DNA of 64,000 nucleotides from Burkholderiales bacterium RIFCSPHIGHO2_12_FULL_63_20 (GCA_001770775.1 MESA01000041.1:1-64000), one strand, 5' to 3'; numbered from the stretch's first letter, positions 19,760 through 34,217 are shown. The notes: a model not told the origin generated them from the sequence alone. Numbers and translations are program-made.

Positions 19760-21388
19760 TCAGGCTTTCATGAAGCCCAGATCGTGCACGCTGCTGTCGA
19801 ACTGACTCAGATGGGGCAGGATGCTGCCCAGGTCAGCCTGGCTCACCCCCATCCATTTGCCCAGCGTGTAAGCGTACTGGTCGACCGAGGTAGACGGAAT
19901 CAGTGAACCATTCTGGATTTGATCCGGACTGCTGAACACGCCGCTGCTGTTGGCCGTGCTGTACGCAGGGAACGTGCCGTACACCTCCGTGCCTTTGACG
20001 GCGCCGCCCATGATGAACTGGTGTCCGCCCCAGCCGTGATCACTGCCATCGCCGTTGCTGGTGAAAGTGCGCCCGAACTCGGAGATCGTGAAGGTGGTGA
20101 CCTGCGCGCGCAGGTCGCCTGCAGGCATGCTGCCCAGCACCACATCGAAGTAGGCCATGGCGTGGTTGAGTTGCGTCAGGCGTTCGCCATGGTTGCGAAT
20201 TTGATCGTCGTGGGTATCAAAGCCCCCCAGGTTCACCATGAAAAACTGCCGGGTGATGCCCAGGTTGGCTGCAGCATTGGTGGCGATGAGCCGGGCAACC
20301 ATCTGCAACTGCATCGCCAGGTGGTTCGTCTTGCGCGTCCCGTCGATGACGCTGGTGTACTTCAGCAAGTCGTCGTTGTAGGCGTTGTAGCTCGCGGCCC
20401 CTGCAGGTGTCGCCCAGGGCGCCGAGCCGCCAGCTGCCAAGTTGGCGCTCAGCAGGTCACTGGCCTGTAGGGCACGTTGAACAACCTTCTGGTGGTCACT
20501 GTGGAGCAGGTTGCGTGCTGGCACCCAGTGGCTGCCGTCAGATTGGAGCTTGCCCATGATGGCTGCCATCGAGCCGTGGAGGGCGCTGCTGCCGTAGACC
20601 TTGCCCGCACTTCCCAGGCCCAGGATGCCCGTGGTGCTGCTCTGATAGGGCAGCACCGTTTGTCCCGCCAGCCAGACCGATGCACTTCCCGGGCTCATGC
20701 AGGTGAAGGAGCGCTGAATGATGCCGGCTTCGCTGGCTGATCGTCCGGCCCCATTGCCGCCCATCAACTTGTCTCCCATCAGGCCGCCCCATCCCTTGTC
20801 GGCCCCTTCGGCGTTGAATGATTGCCAGGTGGACTGCTGATCGTTGTGTGAGAACAGCTTGGCGGGCTTGCTGACCGTGGCGTTGGCAAAGTCGGCTTTC
20901 GTGGTGGGCCGAGTCAAAGGGCCGACGTTGGCCAGTACCGCGATGCGACCGGCCTCATGCAGACTTTGCACGTTCGACAGGGCCGGGTGCAGCGCAAAGT
21001 TTCGTCCGGCATGCACGCTGCGTCCTTGATGGCTGATGGGCAGGACCCCCCCAAGTCTGGCTGGGTCACTGCGCGCTGCAGCGCCATTGGCAACGATGCC
21101 CGGTGCCGGGAGAGCGATGCCGGCGCTGCCATCCGCAGGTTTGCGATGGGTGTTGTAGTGATCCCAGGATGTGGCGTCCGTGGCCAGTACGGTGTTGAAG
21201 GCGTCGTTGCCGCCATTCAAGACAATGCACACCAGTGCACGGTAGCTGCCGCTGCCAGCGCTTTGGGCGGCTGCTTCGGTCAGTGCGCTGAGACTCAGAC
21301 CCAGCGGAGCAGCGGCGCCCATGCCTGACAAGGCAGCCATGTGTTGCAGAAACTGTCGACGGTTGCTCGGATTCACGATGGGCCTCAC
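19760..21388 (-). CDS. DUF1501 protein, Tat-exported
   Basis: The 542-residue protein starts with a twin-arginine signal (SNRRQFLQHMAAL, then a hydrophobic stretch to about residue 42), so it should be exported folded. The DUF1501 hallmarks are LVCIVLNGGNDAFNTVL near residues 50-65 and the GGFDTHDDQ and SEFGRTFTSNGDGSDHGWGGH segments, an arrangement resembling alkaline-phosphatase/sulfatase-like metal sites. No activity is established for the family. The start is GTG, overlapping the stop of the DUF1800 gene by 4 bases, so the two are translationally coupled. It converges on uvrA with 16 bases between stops. Confidence 0.88.
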   Translation of the reverse strand: MRPIVNPSNRRQFLQHMAALSGMGAAAPLGLSLSALTEAAAQSAGSGSYRALVCIVLNGGNDAFNTVLATDATSWDHYNTHRKPADGSAGIALPAPGIVANGAAARSDPARLGGVLPISHQGRSVHAGRNFALHPALSNVQSLHEAGRIAVLANVGPLTRPTTKADFANATVSKPAKLFSHNDQQSTWQSFNAEGADKGWGGLMGDKLMGGNGAGRSASEAGIIQRSFTCMSPGSASVWLAGQTVLPYQSSTTGILGLGSAGKVYGSSALHGSMAAIMGKLQSDGSHWVPARNLLHSDHQKVVQRALQASDLLSANLAAGGSAPWATPAGAASYNAYNDDLLKYTSVIDGTRKTNHLAMQLQMVARLIATNAAANLGITRQFFMVNLGGFDTHDDQIRNHGERLTQLNHAMAYFDVVLGSMPAGDLRAQVTTFTISEFGRTFTSNGDGSDHGWGGHQFIMGGAVKGTEVYGTFPAYSTANSSGVFSSPDQIQNGSLIPSTSVDQYAYTLGKWMGVSQADLGSILPHLSQFDSSVHDLGFMKA

Positions 21389-23160
21389 TGTTGAATCACG
21401 AACTCTGGCGAGACGGCCACCATGAGAATGGCGGCCTGAATGCGCTGGCGGCGTTGCTTGGCCAGCGTGGTCGTGTTGGTGGCGTTGATGGGCATGGCCG
21501 TGATGGCGGTCACAGCCTGACTGCGCTCGTCATCAGGCAGAGGGTTCCCGAGCAGGTGCTGCGCGATGGCGTCTACCAACGCTGTCGGGTCGTTGACCTT
21601 GCTGTCCCAGCCGCTGAGGTCGAACTGGATGTCCCAGTTGTTGCTCTCGCTGTTCCACTGTCCCCACCCCCGCTCCAGGATCGTGGCCACGAAGTTGGCG
21701 TAGCCCAGCACCGAAGTCTCGTTGGTGATCTGCATCTCAGGTGCCACCAGGCCCTGTGCCGCCATCGCACTTTGTGGGGCGGTGTAACCAGGGCGAAAGA
21801 AGTTGAAAACAGAGGAGGCTCGCAACGGGGTCTGGCCCAACTGGGTGCCGGGGTCGCTGGTGTCGTCCGCCAGATAGAACGGCACCGAGCCTCCTGACGT
21901 GAAGCGTGCGCTGGTGTGCGGCAGGGCGCGCAAGAGATGGCTCAGGCGCAGCACTGGTTCACGCAGCTTGCCGTAGGTGCTCAGGCTGGCAGTGGCCGGA
22001 TGACGCGCCTCCTCATGCAACAAGATGGCTTTGACGACGGCTCGCAGGTTGCCGCCTTGGGCGCGGAAAACCTGGCTGACATCGGATACATAGGCGTCGC
22101 TGGGGTTGCTGGTCACCAGTCGCTGAATCAGCTGCCGGCTGATGAATGGCGCCGTATTGGGATGGCTGGCCAAACGGTCCAGCGCTGCCTTCAAACTGGA
22201 CCTTGGGTCAGCGGTTTCCTGGGCGGTCACGGTGACGCCGAGGAACTGCTTGACACTGGTCGAGTGCTCCTGACTGTAGCCAGTCATGCTGCTCACGTCC
22301 TGGCCCGGATCCCTGCACTCCGCGGTGCGCCAGAAGCACTTCCACCAGTCCAGCGCCGACTTGGCCGAAGGCCAGTTCCAGCTGAATCCTGTGAACACGC
22401 GAGCCAGCCCCTTGATGTCGTTGGCGTTGTAGGTCTCGACCGCTTGGCCGTTGACCAGGCGGGGGCGTCCGTTATCGCCCAGCTCGTGCAGGCCGATGGA
22501 GAACAGCTGCATCACCTCGCGGGCAAAGTTCTCGTCGGGGACGCGACCGGTGCCATCTTCCTTGCGGTTGCCCAGGTGCGACAAATACTGCCCCATGGCC
22601 GGATGCAGTGCCACGGCCTCCAGTACATCTCGGTAGTTGGCATCGGCCTTGCTGGTCAGCATGTCGAGGTAGCTGGCCGCACGTCGGCCATCGTCGACCG
22701 TCATGGTGGAGATCACGAAGATCTCTGACAAAGCGAAGGCCACGCGATGCCGCAACTGGGCAGGGTCGCGCACGGCGTGGGTCCACCAGCTGTGGGTCAC
22801 GTTGTGGGCGTAGGCCTGGGGTTGACCTAGCGCAGCCGCTGAGGACTCGACCATGCGCACATGACTGCTCTGCGCCTGCAGCTTGAACTGTTCGTCGATC
22901 CAGTTGTCGTAGCCTACCTTCTTGATGCGAGCGATGTCTGCGGCGGCAGGCCCAAAGGTGGCTTGGGTCAGGAAGCGGTAGGTATCGGCATCGTTGCTTG
23001 GCAACATCGATGCCGATACCGTCAAACCGGTCTCGGCATCAATCGAAGTCTGGTTGCCGCCGCCACCGCCGCAAGCCGTCAACAGCACGACCAGTGTCAA
23101 CGCGCTCAACCGTCGAGCGTGCGGGTGACGGAAGGGGGAACGAGGTAAGGCAGGGGGCAT
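21385..23160 (-). CDS. DUF1800 lipoprotein
   Basis: The 591-residue protein has a lipoprotein signal: basic start, hydrophobic core and lipobox LTAC with Cys30, followed by a Gly run, so it should be lipid-anchored in the envelope. The DUF1800 domain covers most of the rest: the start RFLTQATFGP, the VPDENFAREVMQLFSIGLHELG block and the SVFNFFRPGY segment are characteristic. Its biochemical role is unknown. It is the first gene of a two-gene operon with the Tat-exported DUF1501 protein, a pairing found in many bacteria and suggestive of a joint cell-surface function. The 205-base gap to metH upstream carries no recognisable element. Confidence 0.88.
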   Translation of the reverse strand: MPPALPRSPFRHPHARRLSALTLVVLLTACGGGGGNQTSIDAETGLTVSASMLPSNDADTYRFLTQATFGPAAADIARIKKVGYDNWIDEQFKLQAQSSHVRMVESSAAALGQPQAYAHNVTHSWWTHAVRDPAQLRHRVAFALSEIFVISTMTVDDGRRAASYLDMLTSKADANYRDVLEAVALHPAMGQYLSHLGNRKEDGTGRVPDENFAREVMQLFSIGLHELGDNGRPRLVNGQAVETYNANDIKGLARVFTGFSWNWPSAKSALDWWKCFWRTAECRDPGQDVSSMTGYSQEHSTSVKQFLGVTVTAQETADPRSSLKAALDRLASHPNTAPFISRQLIQRLVTSNPSDAYVSDVSQVFRAQGGNLRAVVKAILLHEEARHPATASLSTYGKLREPVLRLSHLLRALPHTSARFTSGGSVPFYLADDTSDPGTQLGQTPLRASSVFNFFRPGYTAPQSAMAAQGLVAPEMQITNETSVLGYANFVATILERGWGQWNSESNNWDIQFDLSGWDSKVNDPTALVDAIAQHLLGNPLPDDERSQAVTAITAMPINATNTTTLAKQRRQRIQAAILMVAVSPEFVIQQ

Positions 23161-23365
23161 GGATGGCAGGCGCGCAAAGATGACTCAAGGAGGTCTTCGG
23201 TTGTCGCGCAGGCTCCACGGGCAGGAACACCAAGCGGGCCTGACCCGTGGCCGCAAGGGTGCCATGCCCACCTGCGGTGCAGTTGCTGCCAATCGTTTGC
23301 GTTGTAAGTGGATGCAAGCTTTTGCGCACGCAGTCGCCCAGGATGCGACTTTGTGCACAGGCGGC

Positions 23366-26188
<2,823 letters not shown>

Positions 26189-26247
26189 AACCCTCTATTT
26201 TAGAGGGCGTGCCCCGAGAATGTCGGGCCCCTGCCTGGCTGACCCAC

Positions 26248-26283
26248 AAAAGGAAAGGGCACCGCGCTTGTGACGCGATGCCC
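26248..26283 (-). terminator. intrinsic terminator between the DUF465 gene and metH
   Basis: On the minus strand GGGCATCGCG and CGCGGTGCCC form a 10-bp stem (one T-G pair) with a 7-base loop, followed by TTTCCTTTT. It lies 71 bases after the DUF465 stop and 60 bases before metH, separating their transcripts. A smaller CCCTCTA-TAGAGGG hairpin immediately precedes the metH start. Confidence 0.7.
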
Positions 26284-26353
26284 TCAGGCGCTGTCGAGGC
26301 GGCTTGATCAAGCCACCCGCAGCGATTGCCTTAACTTGTGTCGATGTGCCGGA

Positions 26354-26596
26354 TCAGGCCTTCAGCAGCGCGTACAGCTCGTCCTTGAGGACGACGCGCA
26401 GCTTCTTCTTGGTCTCCAGTTCGGCATCCGAGCCATGTTCCACGCCGGTTTCCAGGCGAATCACGGCCTTGTCCACCTCTTCATAGTCACGGTGCAGGCG
26501 CGCAAAGTGCGTGTTGCTCGCCTTCAGTTCGCGGATCTTGTCCTTGAACTCGGGGAAGTCATGTGCCAAAGGGTGGTTGTCCAGATCCTGTCCCAT
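26354..26596 (-). CDS. DUF465 (YdcH-like) small coiled-coil protein
   Basis: The 80-residue product is highly charged and predicted helical: HDFPEFKDKIRELKASNTHFARLHRDYEEVDKAV, ending KKKLRVVLKDELYALLKA. This is the YdcH/DUF465 family, short antiparallel coiled-coil proteins of unknown function common in proteobacteria. The start at 26596 has CAGGAGA 5 bases upstream; longer in-frame extension lacks coding character. It is followed by an intrinsic terminator, so it is probably its own small transcript. Confidence 0.88.
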   Translation of the reverse strand: MGQDLDNHPLAHDFPEFKDKIRELKASNTHFARLHRDYEEVDKAVIRLETGVEHGSDAELETKKKLRVVLKDELYALLKA

Positions 26597-26690
26597 GCGG
26601 TCTCCTGTGGTGCGGTGGCGAATGAAGCGGAGTCGATGACTCCTTCGTTTCCATATTGTGTCCGATCCACATGACCAATCTTGCGGTACA

Positions 26691-27881
26691 TCAAGAACGG
26701 CCGGATGTGGGGTCGACTTGGTGCAAAAAGGCCTCATGAATGTCGAACGAGCTGTCATGCCCGACTTGCTGGCGGTGCGCTTTCAGCCAGCCGTCGGCGG
26801 CCTGATGTCCGAGTCGGTGTAGCTCTTGCAGAAAGGCCCAGTCGGTGTTGAATTTGCTGGACGCGTTGAAGGCGCCCATGCCCACGTCATCGGCCACCAT
26901 GTGCATGTGCAGGGGTTTGTAGCGACCCCGGTCCAGCCTTTGTTCATCAATCAGGCGCTTGACGAAGGCGATGGCCCGCATCTCGCTGATCAGGCTGGCG
27001 TTGAACGTGATTTCACTGAGACGGTCGATGATGTCGATGCTGCGTGTCGGGTTGTCGGGGCGCAGCAAGGGCGTGAGGCGCACCAGCAGAATGTCGAGTC
27101 CAGTGGTTTGGTAGATCAAAGGGTAAAGAGCTGGGTTGCCGGTATAGCCGCCGTCCCAGTAGGGCTCGCCGTCGATCTCCACAGCCTGGAACAAAAAGGG
27201 CAAGCAGGCCGATGCCATCAGCGCCTGCAAAGAAAGGCCTTCGGCGGTGAACACCCGTGCCTGCCCGGTGTGCACCGAGGTGGCCGTCACAAACAGTGGG
27301 ATGCCGCACTGCGCGCAGCCATCATGCAGCGCGGCCGGATCCACGTGGCGCTTGAGCACATCTTCGAGCGGGTTCAGGTTGAGCGGGTTGAACTCATAAG
27401 GGCTGAACGAGCGCATGAACACGTTCAACCACTGGTAAGCCGGGAACTGGTCGAAATTGAACTCGGTCTTGAACAAGCCGTTGGCCTGGATGCTCAGGGG
27501 CGAAAACAGGGGCCCGTGGCGACTCACATCTCGCCAGAACTCGCGCAGCGCCTTTTGCGCCGCAGGTCGGGCGGCCGTTTCGCCACCGATCTGGTAGCCC
27601 TTCACATAGCCAGTCAGCAGCACAGCCCCATTGAGGGCGCCGGCGCTGGTGCCTGAGACGCCGCCGAAATCCAGGCCGTCGTCATCCAGAAGCCGATCGA
27701 GTACCCCCCAGGTGAAAGCACCATGCGAGCCACCACCTTGCAAGGCCAGGTTGACGCGGGGGCGCCCCTCAGGCGTTGTCGATTTGCCGACGCGGGCACG
27801 GCGAGGACGACGATGGGACTGCTGGTCCTCTTCCAGGCGCTGGGTGCTGGCCTGGTCCTTGGGCGTGCGTTTTGGGGTCAT
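26691..27881 (-). CDS. patatin-like phospholipase
   Basis: The 396-residue protein has a basic, probably unstructured N-terminus (1-40) and a patatin domain. The oxyanion-hole motif GGGSHGAF is at about 49-56, the nucleophile Ser79 in GTSAG, and the catalytic Asp243 in WDGG. This Ser-Asp dyad hydrolyses acyl esters of phospholipids. No signal peptide or membrane segment is evident, so it is probably cytoplasmic or peripherally bound. It is divergent from recA, and upstream of the DUF465 gene by 94 bases. Substrate and role are unknown. Confidence 0.9.
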   Translation of the reverse strand: MTPKRTPKDQASTQRLEEDQQSHRRPRRARVGKSTTPEGRPRVNLALQGGGSHGAFTWGVLDRLLDDDGLDFGGVSGTSAGALNGAVLLTGYVKGYQIGGETAARPAAQKALREFWRDVSRHGPLFSPLSIQANGLFKTEFNFDQFPAYQWLNVFMRSFSPYEFNPLNLNPLEDVLKRHVDPAALHDGCAQCGIPLFVTATSVHTGQARVFTAEGLSLQALMASACLPFLFQAVEIDGEPYWDGGYTGNPALYPLIYQTTGLDILLVRLTPLLRPDNPTRSIDIIDRLSEITFNASLISEMRAIAFVKRLIDEQRLDRGRYKPLHMHMVADDVGMGAFNASSKFNTDWAFLQELHRLGHQAADGWLKAHRQQVGHDSSFDIHEAFLHQVDPTSGRS

Positions 27882-27966
27882 GTACAGAGTCTAGCGGGAA
27901 ATGCTGCAATGCAGCATAAGAGCTTTACAACCCTCTTTGGAGGGGCGAAAATTATTTGCTCATGTA

Positions 27967-27982
27967 CTGTATAAACGTCCAG
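27967..27982. promoter_or_regulatory. LexA (SOS) box of recA
   Basis: CTGTATAAACGTCCAG fits the LexA consensus CTGT-N8-ACAG with one mismatch. It lies 66 bases before the recA start. A CATAAT box at 27990-27995 is a likely -10, so LexA would overlap the promoter. Confidence 0.8.
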
Positions 27983-28032
27983 CTTTTGCCATAATGGACG
28001 CCAGTCACTCATTGAACACCCGGAGACCTTGC

Positions 28033-29092
<1,060 letters not shown>

Positions 29093-29106
<14 letters not shown>

Positions 29107-29590
29107 CCCTCCGGACTCAGGCCCACCGGCCTCGCGCCGCCCGACCTTGTCACTCAAAGGTCGGGCGTTGAAATACCTGGCTGCGCGTGAGCACTCGCGC
29201 GTCGAGCTGACCCGCAAACTGGCGCCGCATGCCGAGTCGCCGGAGCAGGTGGCCCAGGTGCTCGACGAGCTGGAGCAAAAAGGCTGGCTTTCGGCCCAAC
29301 GCTTTGCCGAATCCATGCTTCACCGCAAGGCCGCGCGCTACGGCGTCGCCCGGCTGAAGGCCGAGCTGGCCCAACACCAATTGCCCGCCGAAGTGGCCAG
29401 CGAGGCCACCCAGTCCTTGCGCGACACTGAATTTGCCCGTGCCCACGCCCTGTGGGCGCGCCGCTTCGGTACCCCGCCAGAGACCCCCGAAGACAAAGCC
29501 CGCCAGATGCGTTTTTTGCTTGGCCGAGGCTTCGCCGGCGACGTGGTGCGTCGTGTGGTGCGGGGCGATGGTTTGGTGACAGACGAGTGA
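29093..29590 (+). CDS. recX: RecA regulatory protein RecX
   Basis: RecX limits RecA filament growth. The 165-residue, Arg-rich protein has the RecX three-helix repeats: [20 protein letters not shown] (first repeat), then [18 protein letters not shown], and the C-terminal [18 protein letters not shown]. The start at ATG 29093 lies inside the end of recA (14-base overlap), so the pair is translationally coupled and shares the LexA-controlled transcript. A Met eight codons earlier is an alternative. Confidence 0.93.
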
Positions 29591-29672
29591 AACCTCCTGC
29601 AAATCAGTAGAAACCCTGACGACGGCCCCCCTCTGTTTATGGGGGCGCCGATGTATGCTGAGCGTTGCACTG

Positions 29673-29729
29673 CGCGAGGCCTGACAAATGGCCGCGTGTA
29701 CCCGCCTCCGCCCGATCGGATGAGGCGGG
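29673..29729 (+). promoter_or_regulatory. two consecutive hairpins in the sucC leader
   Basis: The first hairpin (29673-29698) pairs CGCGAGGCC with GGCCGCGTG, 8 pairs with one A-G mismatch and loop TGACAAAT. The second (29701-29729) pairs CCCGCCTC with GAGGCGGG perfectly, 13-base loop, followed by only three T. They end 45 bases before the sucC start. They could be a leader RNA or a weak attenuator; I do not match them to a named motif. Confidence 0.4.
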
Positions 29730-29774
29730 TTTGCCATGTTCGACAAGAACGCAACACCTGACTGCGAGATCCCC

Positions 29775-30935
<1,161 letters not shown>

Positions 30936-30958
30936 GCCCAGAACCCAAGGACTTCGTC

Positions 30959-31852
30959 ATGAGCATTTACATCAATAAAGACACCAAGGTCATCACCCAA
31001 GGCATCACGGGCAAGACCGGTCAATTCCACACCCTGGGCTGCCAGGCTTACGCCAACGGCAAGAATGCCTTCGTGGCGGGCGTGAACCCCAAGAAGGCCG
31101 GCGAGAAGTTCTCCGACATTCCCATCTACGCCTCCGTCAAGGAAGCTGCCCAGCAAACCGGCGCCACCGTGTCGGTGATCTATGTGCCGCCCGCCGGCGC
31201 TGCTGACGCCATCTGGGAAGCCGTCGAGGCCGACCTGGACCTGGTCATCGCCATCACCGAAGGCATCCCTGTGCGCGACATGCTGATGGTGCGCAACAAG
31301 ATGAAGGCCAAGGAAGCCGCTGGCGGCAAGAAGACCCTGCTGCTGGGCCCGAACTGCCCCGGCCTGATCACGCCCGAAGAAATCAAGATCGGCATCATGC
31401 CCGGTCACATCCACCGCAAGGGCCGCATCGGCGTCGTGTCCCGCTCGGGCACGCTGACCTATGAAGCCGTGGCGCAGCTGACTGAACTGGGCCTGGGTCA
31501 ATCCAGCGCCGTTGGCATCGGTGGCGACCCCATCAACGGTCTGAAGCACATCGACGTGATGAAGGCGTTCAACGACGATCCCGACACCGACGCCGTCATC
31601 ATGATCGGTGAAATCGGTGGTCCGGACGAAGCCGAAGCTGCCTACTGGTGCAAAGACAACATGAAGAAGCCCATCGTCGGCTTCATCGCTGGTGTCACGG
31701 CCCCTCCGGGCAAGCGCATGGGCCACGCTGGCGCGCTGATCTCGGGCGGCGCCGACACGGCCGATGCCAAGCTCGCCATCATGGAAGAGTGCGGCTTCAC
31801 CATCACCCGCAACCCATCGGAAATGGGCAAGCTGCTCAAGGGCCTGCTCTGA
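30959..31852 (+). CDS. sucD: succinyl-CoA synthetase alpha subunit
   Basis: The 297-residue alpha subunit carries the CoA-binding Rossmann domain ([12 protein letters not shown] near residues 14-25; [10 protein letters not shown]) and the phosphohistidine, His256, in [10 protein letters not shown]. Its length matches E. coli SucD (289) closely. The sucC-sucD order and 23-base spacing match the usual operon. A strong intrinsic terminator follows 34 bases after the stop. Confidence 0.98.
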   Translation: MSIYINKDTKVITQGITGKTGQFHTLGCQAYANGKNAFVAGVNPKKAGEKFSDIPIYASVKEAAQQTGATVSVIYVPPAGAADAIWEAVEADLDLVIAITEGIPVRDMLMVRNKMKAKEAAGGKKTLLLGPNCPGLITPEEIKIGIMPGHIHRKGRIGVVSRSGTLTYEAVAQLTELGLGQSSAVGIGGDPINGLKHIDVMKAFNDDPDTDAVIMIGEIGGPDEAEAAYWCKDNMKKPIVGFIAGVTAPPGKRMGHAGALISGGADTADAKLAIMEECGFTITRNPSEMGKLLKGLL

Positions 31853-31886
31853 TCTGAGTCAGCTTTAATTGCCGACAGGCACCCAT

Positions 31887-31917
31887 CAGCCCCTACACTC
31901 AGGGGCTGATTTTTTTT
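31887..31917 (+). terminator. intrinsic terminator after sucD, ending at the TerC-family start
   Basis: CAGCCCCT and AGGGGCTG form a perfect 8-bp stem with a 6-base loop, followed by A and eight T. The T run ends four bases before the ATG of the next gene. Confidence 0.92.
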
Positions 31918-31921
31918 GAGC

Positions 31922-32626
31922 ATGATGGAATCCTTTCTGACACCCGAGTTCTGGCTGGCGGTTGGCCAGATCGTGATGATCGACGTCCTCCTCGGAGGAG
32001 ACAACGCCGTGGTGATCGCCCTGGCGTGCCGCAACCTGCCGCCCGAGCTGCGCACACGCGGCATTCTCTGGGGCACGGCTGGCGCCATCGTCTTGCGCGT
32101 GGTGCTGATCTTCTTCGCGATGTCCCTGCTGGCGCTGCCCTACCTGAAGCTGGTGGGCGCGGCCCTGTTGCTATGGATTGGCGTGAAGCTGCTGGTGCCC
32201 GAGGAAGAGGGGCATGGCAACCTGCAGGCCAGTGACAAACTGCTGGGCGCCATCAAGACCATCATCATGGCCGACTTCATCATGAGTGTGGACAACGTCA
32301 TCGGCATTGCCGGTGCCGCGCAGACCAGTGGTCACGCGGGTCACCACATGCCGCTGGTGATCTTTGGCTTGTTGGTCAGTATCCCCATCATTGTGTGGGG
32401 CAGCAGCGTTGTACTCAAGCTGATGGACCGCTTCCCCATCATCATCACGGCCGGTGGCATGCTGCTGGGCTGGATTGCTGGGACCCTCGCAGTGAGTGAT
32501 CCTGCCACGGTGCACCTGATCCCTCAGAGCCCTGCGATGCACTATGGCGCAGGCGCGGTGGGTGCCTTGTTGGTGCTGACCTTGGGAAGCCTGCTGGCGC
32601 GTCGTGCAGCGGCGGCTGAGACCTGA
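31922..32626 (+). CDS. TerC-family integral membrane protein
   Basis: The 234-residue protein has about seven membrane segments and the two family signatures, [16 protein letters not shown] near residues 25-40 and [14 protein letters not shown] near 113-126, whose acidic residues lie in the membrane. TerC-family members have been linked to metal (notably Mn2+) export and metalation of exported proteins; the specific ion here is unknown. ATG 31922 or 31925 are equivalent choices. No ribosome-binding site is seen because the preceding sequence is the T run of a terminator. A yybP-ykoY Mn riboswitch was looked for and not found. The kinase gene follows 16 bases later. Confidence 0.9.
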   Translation: MMESFLTPEFWLAVGQIVMIDVLLGGDNAVVIALACRNLPPELRTRGILWGTAGAIVLRVVLIFFAMSLLALPYLKLVGAALLLWIGVKLLVPEEEGHGNLQASDKLLGAIKTIIMADFIMSVDNVIGIAGAAQTSGHAGHHMPLVIFGLLVSIPIIVWGSSVVLKLMDRFPIIITAGGMLLGWIAGTLAVSDPATVHLIPQSPAMHYGAGAVGALLVLTLGSLLARRAAAAET

Positions 32627-32642
32627 TCCACAAGGCTGCACG

Positions 32643-34175
32643 ATGTCGCTTCTGGACGGGCTGATTGTTTTCATTGCGCTGCTGCTCGGTGTCGGGCTGT
32701 GGCTGAGGTGGCAGTTGCGTGCGCGTGAGCGCCGCCCCATCCAACGCATGGCACGCCACAGCGCCCACGACTCCTCGGCATTTGTGGAGACCACGCCACT
32801 GGATGAGCCGCCCGCCTCGGCTGCCCGGACGCTCGACGAAGACCGGGACGACGGCCCGGCCACGGTCATGTCCTACATGGACGTGCCCACCAACACACGG
32901 CCTCAGTCCGAGTTCTCTGCATCCAACCTCTCCTCGCTGTTCCCGGAAGACATCGAGCCCGACACCGGGCCCTCGACCCTGCCGCCCACCCCCACGCAGG
33001 ATGGCAACGACCTCATCCGCATCCGCCAGGCTCTGCGCGATCTGGATGCCGGTGTGCTGGACCGCGCCTGGGACGCGCTGCGTGGATTTGTGCCCGAAGC
33101 GGCGCACCGCGACATCGCACTGGAGACCATGGACCGCGTGGCCCAGGCGTTCGAGCGGGCATCGCGCTACGAGCAGGCGCGTGACGTGTACGAACACATG
33201 GTGGACATTGAGCCCGAGCGCCACCACATCAAACCCCGCCTGATGCGCGCACGAGGCCTGGCCCAGGCGGCCACGGCGCAGCGTTGGGGCACCGTGCCCA
33301 GCCCCCTCTCGCCGCTGGCCCCGCAGGCCGAGCACAAGCAATTGGGCAAGTATGTCGTCGAGAAGGAAATTGGTCGAGGCGCGATGGGGGCGGTCTACCT
33401 GGGCTACGACCCTGTGACCGACCGCAAAGTGGCGCTCAAGACCATGTCACTGAGCCACGAGTTCAGTGGTGCCGACCTGGCCGACGCCCGTTCGCGTTTC
33501 CTGCGCGAGGCCGAAATGTCCGGCCGCCTGCAGCACCCCGACGTGGTCAGTATCATCGATGCAGGTGAAGCCGATGGGTTGGCCTACATCGCGATGGAAC
33601 TGGTTGAGGGCATCGACCTCAGTCAGTACACCTTGCCGGGGCGACTGCTGCCTGTACGCCAGGTGCTGCTGACCATCGCCCGCGTGGCCGAGGCCCTGGC
33701 CTACGCCCACGAGCGCGGCGTGACCCATCGCGACATCAAACCCGCCAACATCATGATCGACCCGGCGGCCGATCGCGTGAAGGTGATGGACTTTGGCGTG
33801 GCCCGCGTGGCCGATGCCGCGCGCACGCGCACGGGCGTGGTGCTGGGTACGCCCACCTTCATGTCACCTGAACAGTTGTCCGGCCAGGTCATCGATGGTC
33901 GCAGCGACCTGTATTCTCTGGGGGTGACCCTGTTTCAACTGCTCACCGGCCAGCTCCCCTACCGCAACGACTCGATGGCCACCTTGATGCGCGCCATCTC
34001 ACGCGAGAAAGTACCCAATGTGTGCGACCTGCGCCCCGACCTGCCGCCTGCACTGGGCGACATCGTGGCCTTGGCGCTCGAAAAGCACCCCAACACCCGC
34101 TACGCGAATGGCCGACAGATGGCCGACGACCTGCGGGCTGTGGCCGTTCGGCTCACCCCCCCAGTTCTCGCCTGA
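32643..34175 (+). CDS. membrane-anchored Ser/Thr protein kinase
   Basis: The 510-residue protein has one N-terminal membrane helix (about 4-21) and an acidic, Pro-rich linker (40-120). A helical TPR-like region (about 122-205) follows, then a complete Hanks-type kinase (about 235-495). Kinase motifs are intact: glycine loop GRGAMG 244-249, Lys266 in VALK, HRDIKPAN 362-369, DFG 383-385, and SPE 408-410 closing the activation loop, which has several Thr. The kinase should face the cytoplasm. It is unusual in having its anchor at the N-terminus rather than after the kinase. The PP2C and FHA genes follow, giving a writer, eraser and reader for phospho-Thr. Targets are unknown. Confidence 0.93.
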   Translation: MSLLDGLIVFIALLLGVGLWLRWQLRARERRPIQRMARHSAHDSSAFVETTPLDEPPASAARTLDEDRDDGPATVMSYMDVPTNTRPQSEFSASNLSSLFPEDIEPDTGPSTLPPTPTQDGNDLIRIRQALRDLDAGVLDRAWDALRGFVPEAAHRDIALETMDRVAQAFERASRYEQARDVYEHMVDIEPERHHIKPRLMRARGLAQAATAQRWGTVPSPLSPLAPQAEHKQLGKYVVEKEIGRGAMGAVYLGYDPVTDRKVALKTMSLSHEFSGADLADARSRFLREAEMSGRLQHPDVVSIIDAGEADGLAYIAMELVEGIDLSQYTLPGRLLPVRQVLLTIARVAEALAYAHERGVTHRDIKPANIMIDPAADRVKVMDFGVARVADAARTRTGVVLGTPTFMSPEQLSGQVIDGRSDLYSLGVTLFQLLTGQLPYRNDSMATLMRAISREKVPNVCDLRPDLPPALGDIVALALEKHPNTRYANGRQMADDLRAVAVRLTPPVLA

Positions 34176-34217
34176 GCGAGGTCTGCCCGATCACCAAAAC
34201 ACAGCGACAATCAGCGC

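Noticed and set aside
26189-26353. A cobalamin or SAH riboswitch in the metH leader
   Set aside because: The region holds a plain terminator and a short hairpin next to the start; no B12 box or SAH consensus is seen.
31853-31921. A yybP-ykoY manganese riboswitch before the TerC-family gene
   Set aside because: Only 69 bases are available and they consist of a simple terminator; none of the conserved riboswitch loops is present.
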